From UBA6176 sp032119375 (GTDB taxonomy: Bacteria; Verrucomicrobiota; Verrucomicrobiia; Limisphaerales; UBA9464), in the NCBI GenBank assembly GCA_964430505.1, contig CAYSGH010000017.1, positions 1 through 64,000 of the forward strand: a stretch of DNA of 64,000 bases, in the 5' to 3' direction. The first letter of the stretch is position 1; each line of letters starts with the position of its first letter. Positions 61,618 to 64,000 of this stretch are shown piece by piece. Under the pieces are notes generated by a model. The model saw only the letters and a list, made by a program, of their open reading frames with translations. It was not told where the DNA came from and ran no database searches. The translations under genes and the position numbers were made by a program.

Positions 61618-62391
61618 TCAGCGTTGCCGGTGATGAAGCCGCAGCCTGCGGGCGCAGGCGAAGGCGGCCAACGAAATGCCCGCCATCATCGCCCATTCCC
61701 GGGGCTCAGGAACCGATGAATGCGGGCCGGGAACCTGCCGGGTGTAGGTGGAGGTGCCTGCGGTGGTGCCAATCGTATCGAAGGAGTAGTCGAAGCTCGA
61801 CAAGACGTTCACGCTTCCGGCGTACCCCGGTGGCAACGAAATCTGCCCTGTGAGATCTCCGGTGGCTGTGTAGCTGGGGCCATCCTTTGAGACGTCATTG
61901 GAGCCCTCCAGCCTTCCGGTATTCGACGTCGTCATGTTGCCGCCCCCCAGCCCGCTCCAGGAGAGGCTCACGCTGGGGGCTTGATCCCCCGGGATTGGGG
62001 AGATCCTAACGTCAATGGAGTAAGACACGGTCACTCGAATCTGTGGGGCAGCGGGCGCGGCCCCTTGCCTGACCCATCCATCCCCGGACGGAGGGGTCTC
62101 CACGAGCTGCAGCATGTAGGTCACGTTTGCATCGTTGCTGAAGTCGATCGTCTCGGCCGGTAGGCCTTGGGGATTGTACCTTTGGGGGATGAATTCCCAG
62201 ATGAATGCACTGTAATCCCCGGTCAGGGGCTGGGGCACCCATTCCCAAGTGCCCGTGGCCGTTTCCGTCACGGTGTGGTCCGCCAGCAGGCGTTGTGGAA
62301 GCGCGTGTCCGAGGGCTAGGCACATGGCGGCCACGAGCACGGTTTTGCCTGGGATGGCGAATCGACGGGGTTGTAGCGGGGAAGGATTCAC
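61618..62391 (-). CDS. PEP-CTERM sorted surface protein
   Basis: A 257-residue protein with a signal peptide (VLVAAMCLALGHALPQRLLA), a beta-rich body (ISLPPGYAGSVNVLSSFDYS) and a PEP-CTERM tail. The tail is SSVPEPREWAMMAGISLAA with hydrophobic helix, then a strongly basic RRLRLHHRQR end. It is the second exosortase substrate in the window and stands alone. The 240 bases upstream hold no gene I recognise. Confidence 0.88.
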   Translation of the reverse strand: MNPSPLQPRRFAIPGKTVLVAAMCLALGHALPQRLLADHTVTETATGTWEWVPQPLTGDYSAFIWEFIPQRYNPQGLPAETIDFSNDANVTYMLQLVETPPSGDGWVRQGAAPAAPQIRVTVSYSIDVRISPIPGDQAPSVSLSWSGLGGGNMTTSNTGRLEGSNDVSKDGPSYTATGDLTGQISLPPGYAGSVNVLSSFDYSFDTIGTTAGTSTYTRQVPGPHSSVPEPREWAMMAGISLAAFACARRLRLHHRQR

Positions 62392-62630
62392 GATGGCGTT
62401 GGCCTGAGGCTGTTATGGGTCATGCGCGAGTTGTCAAGGCATGGTTAGGGGGGCATCCAGGCGCATCCGAAACCTCGTCCATCACGGGCCATGGCAGGCA
62501 GTGACGCCATGCCCCGGGCGATCGGCACGGCTGGGGCAAGGCGGCGGCACGCTCACGGATCGGGGCGACCCTTTGCCATCGCGGGGGGGCTTCGCTGCGT
62601 GCAACCCAAGCGCCCCCTGCACGCGACGCC

Positions 62631-63429
62631 CTACTTGGGCGCAATCGCCCGCAGGCCCGCCTCCGTGCGGAGGTGGATGCTCCCGTTGGCGATGGCCGGG
62701 GCGCTGACCGTGTATTCGTTGAGCGGATTGCGCGCGAGCACTTCGAGCGTGGGCGGCGCCCGGACCACGACCGTGTTTCCTTGCCCCGTGGTGAAGGTAA
62801 GCAGTTCCAGGCACGAGGCCATGCCGTCGTCCCGAGTCGAAAACACCGTGCCGCCCACGATCATCGGGTTCGGGCAATCCGTGGGAAAGCGCGTGGAGTT
62901 TCACAGGCGTCCTTCCGCCGGCATCTCGCCTTGGGCCCCCGCCTTCACCGCCGCCGTGTAACCCCGGTTACGGAATCCGGACGCCACCGCCACCCCCCCC
63001 CCATCGGCCGCCGTGGGCCCGGCAATCGTCCGTCCGTAGCGATGCGGAACGTCCAGCCCGGCCAGCCTCCAGAGGCGGTTGCCCGTGGCTGGGTCGCATG
63101 CGTCCAGGGCCTCCGCTCCGGCCACCACGAGCTCCATACGCCCGCCCCATCGACGCAGGATGGGCGTCGAGTAGGAGTCATTGCCCTCGTCCTTCGCCGG
63201 ATAGCTGCGGTCCTTCTTCCACGTGTCCTTGCCCGTCTTGGCATCGAGCGCGAGCACCTGCCCATCAGGCTCTTGGTGCATGCCCGCCACGAACCATCGT
63301 CCGTCCTTCAACACGGTCGAGGGACCGAATTCGTGGTTCGTCTTCCATGTGCCAAACTCCTTCACGAGGTTGCGCCGCCACGGCACCGAGCCATCGACGC
63401 CGAGTCACGCCAGGTCGCCCGTGCCGGGC
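62631..63429 (-). pseudogene. Broken PQQ-like beta-propeller gene
   Basis: One reading frame carries propeller blades (VLALDAKTGKDTW, LDACDPATGNRLWRLAG, PNPMIVGGTVFSTRDDG) but is cut by TGA codons at 62901-62903 and about 63405. These lie where Trp and Cys would be expected in such proteins (the second precedes LGVDGSVPWRRNL). TGA is the normal stop of neighbouring genes, so recoding is unlikely. The N-terminal half, including any signal peptide, is missing where the sequence meets an ISKra4-type fragment at about 63430-63450. The protein end (SIHLRTEAGLRAIAPK) is intact. A dead copy of a family represented intact at 2693-3931. Confidence 0.85.
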
Positions 63430-63449
63430 AACGCCCTAACGCGCTGGCC

Positions 63450-63824
63450 ACGCGAGAACGAGGGTGCACGGACCCTGCGGCGGTGGACGAGAACCTTGGT
63501 TTCCTGGACCGCCCGCTGTAGCGGATGTTGCATGTGGCGTATCGCAAGAGGGGCAGGTTCATCGGCAGCGGCGTCGTGGAGGCAGCATGCCGGACGGTTG
63601 ACGGCATGAGGCTCAAGCAGTCCGGGATGTTCGGATCGGAGGAAGGAGCGACCGGGGTCCTGGACTTCCTCACCCTGCTGCTGAGCGGACGCTTCGATGA
63701 CTTCTGGATAGACCGTGCCAACGCCCACGCTGCGAGGAACGACGTTTCGACCCTCGTGGCCTCGGGGTCCGAACAACGAATCGGTCGTGCACCGGGTTAC
63801 GGCGGGTGCAAAGATGGAGATTGA
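63450..63824 (+). pseudogene. ISKra4-family transposase C-terminal remnant
   Basis: The frame reads AVDENLGFLDRPL, a TAG stop ending at 63521, then RMLHVAYRKRGRFIGSGVVE with AACRTVDGMRLKQSGMF and LLLSGRFDDFWIDRANAHAA. The block FIGSGVVEAAC...RLKQSGM...GRFDxFW is the C-terminus of ISKra4 transposases. The TAG probably replaced CAG. Only the last 125 codons are left, with the rest of the element and its ends not seen. The 176 bases to the window end show nothing I can name; an ATG at 63968 may begin another gene beyond it. Confidence 0.85.
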
Positions 63825-64000
63825 CATAGAATGAGGGGCACTTGCCTCACATCGCATGAAGACACCCTCCTTGAGACAGGCGAAGATCAACAACAACTGA
63901 TCGCTCCGCTGGGTTGGAACCCTTGGCTTGGCTGGCATTCTGGCCTTGTCGATGACAGAGGCCGCCCATGATCAATCCACTGAGATCGTCTCCGTGCCCT

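Noticed and set aside
62901..62903. In-frame TGA read as selenocysteine or Trp recoding
   Set aside because: TGA is the ordinary stop of many genes here, a second TGA interrupts the same frame, the N-terminus is lost, and I saw no SECIS-like hairpin.

Overview
The window is about 64 kb of GC-rich, densely coding DNA on both strands. It looks like a chromosome of the phylum Verrucomicrobiota, probably the Limisphaerales/Pedosphaera-like branch. This is inferred from gene content, not from a marker phylogeny. The indicators are a Planctomycetes/Verrucomicrobia-type cytochrome (DUF1549/DUF1553) beside a DUF1501 protein, several orphan pseudopilin-like proteins with the [24 protein letters not shown]-type N-terminus, PEP-CTERM surface proteins, Tat-exported Gfo/Idh/MocA oxidoreductases, PQQ-type propellers and scarce Shine-Dalgarno signals. 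The cell is clearly diderm (BamA, Skp, an LptF/LptG permease, a TonB receptor).

Layout. 0.2-4.8 kb: a CysO-like sulfur carrier with a stand-alone NIL-domain protein, CTP synthase (pyrG), a secreted PQQ propeller and a FecR-domain protein. 4.9-6.3 kb: two decayed transposase fragments beside tRNA-Phe(GAA). 6.3-12 kb: a TonB receptor, a Tat-exported oxidoreductase and a divergent pair of pseudopilins. 12-18.6 kb: a compact minus-strand glycolate operon (glyoxylate aminotransferase, glcD, glcE, glcF, lactate/glycolate permease). 18.8-20 kb: a second Gfo/Idh/MocA oxidoreductase. 20.3-28.8 kb: a complete, translationally coupled MoxR-DUF58-DUF4381-BatABCDE operon. 29-32.2 kb: bamA and skp, closed by a strong terminator. 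32.2-38.4 kb: ispD-glgA-queE-aminotransferase-rsmA-DUF3592, with start/stop overlaps from glgA onward. 38.5-45 kb: a glutaredoxin-like protein, a rhomboid protease, an IPT/TIG repeat protein, an AIM24-family protein, an esterase and a PocR-AraC regulator. 45-54 kb: an unusual protease/lectin/SirB1 fusion with a co-transcribed hydrolase, ygfZ, and a three-gene secretory cassette. 53-62.4 kb: a LptF/LptG permease coupled to mtnA, a DUF1501-antitoxin-like-PSD1 operon, and secreted proteins. 62.6-63.8 kb: a broken PQQ propeller joined to an ISKra4-type transposase remnant.

The genes fit a chemoorganoheterotroph with a large exported proteome. The window holds envelope-biogenesis modules (Bat, Bam/Skp, Lpt), two-carbon metabolism (glycolate to glyoxylate to glycine), isoprenoid, glycogen, queuosine and methionine-salvage steps, and many secreted proteins of unknown role. 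I see no CRISPR array, prophage or intact mobile element. The least ordinary features are the three-domain protease fusion at 45.2-47.6 kb, the CysO/NIL pair, the orphan antitoxin-like gene inside the DUF1501/PSD1 operon, and the PEP-CTERM/pseudopilin/surface-protein cassette.
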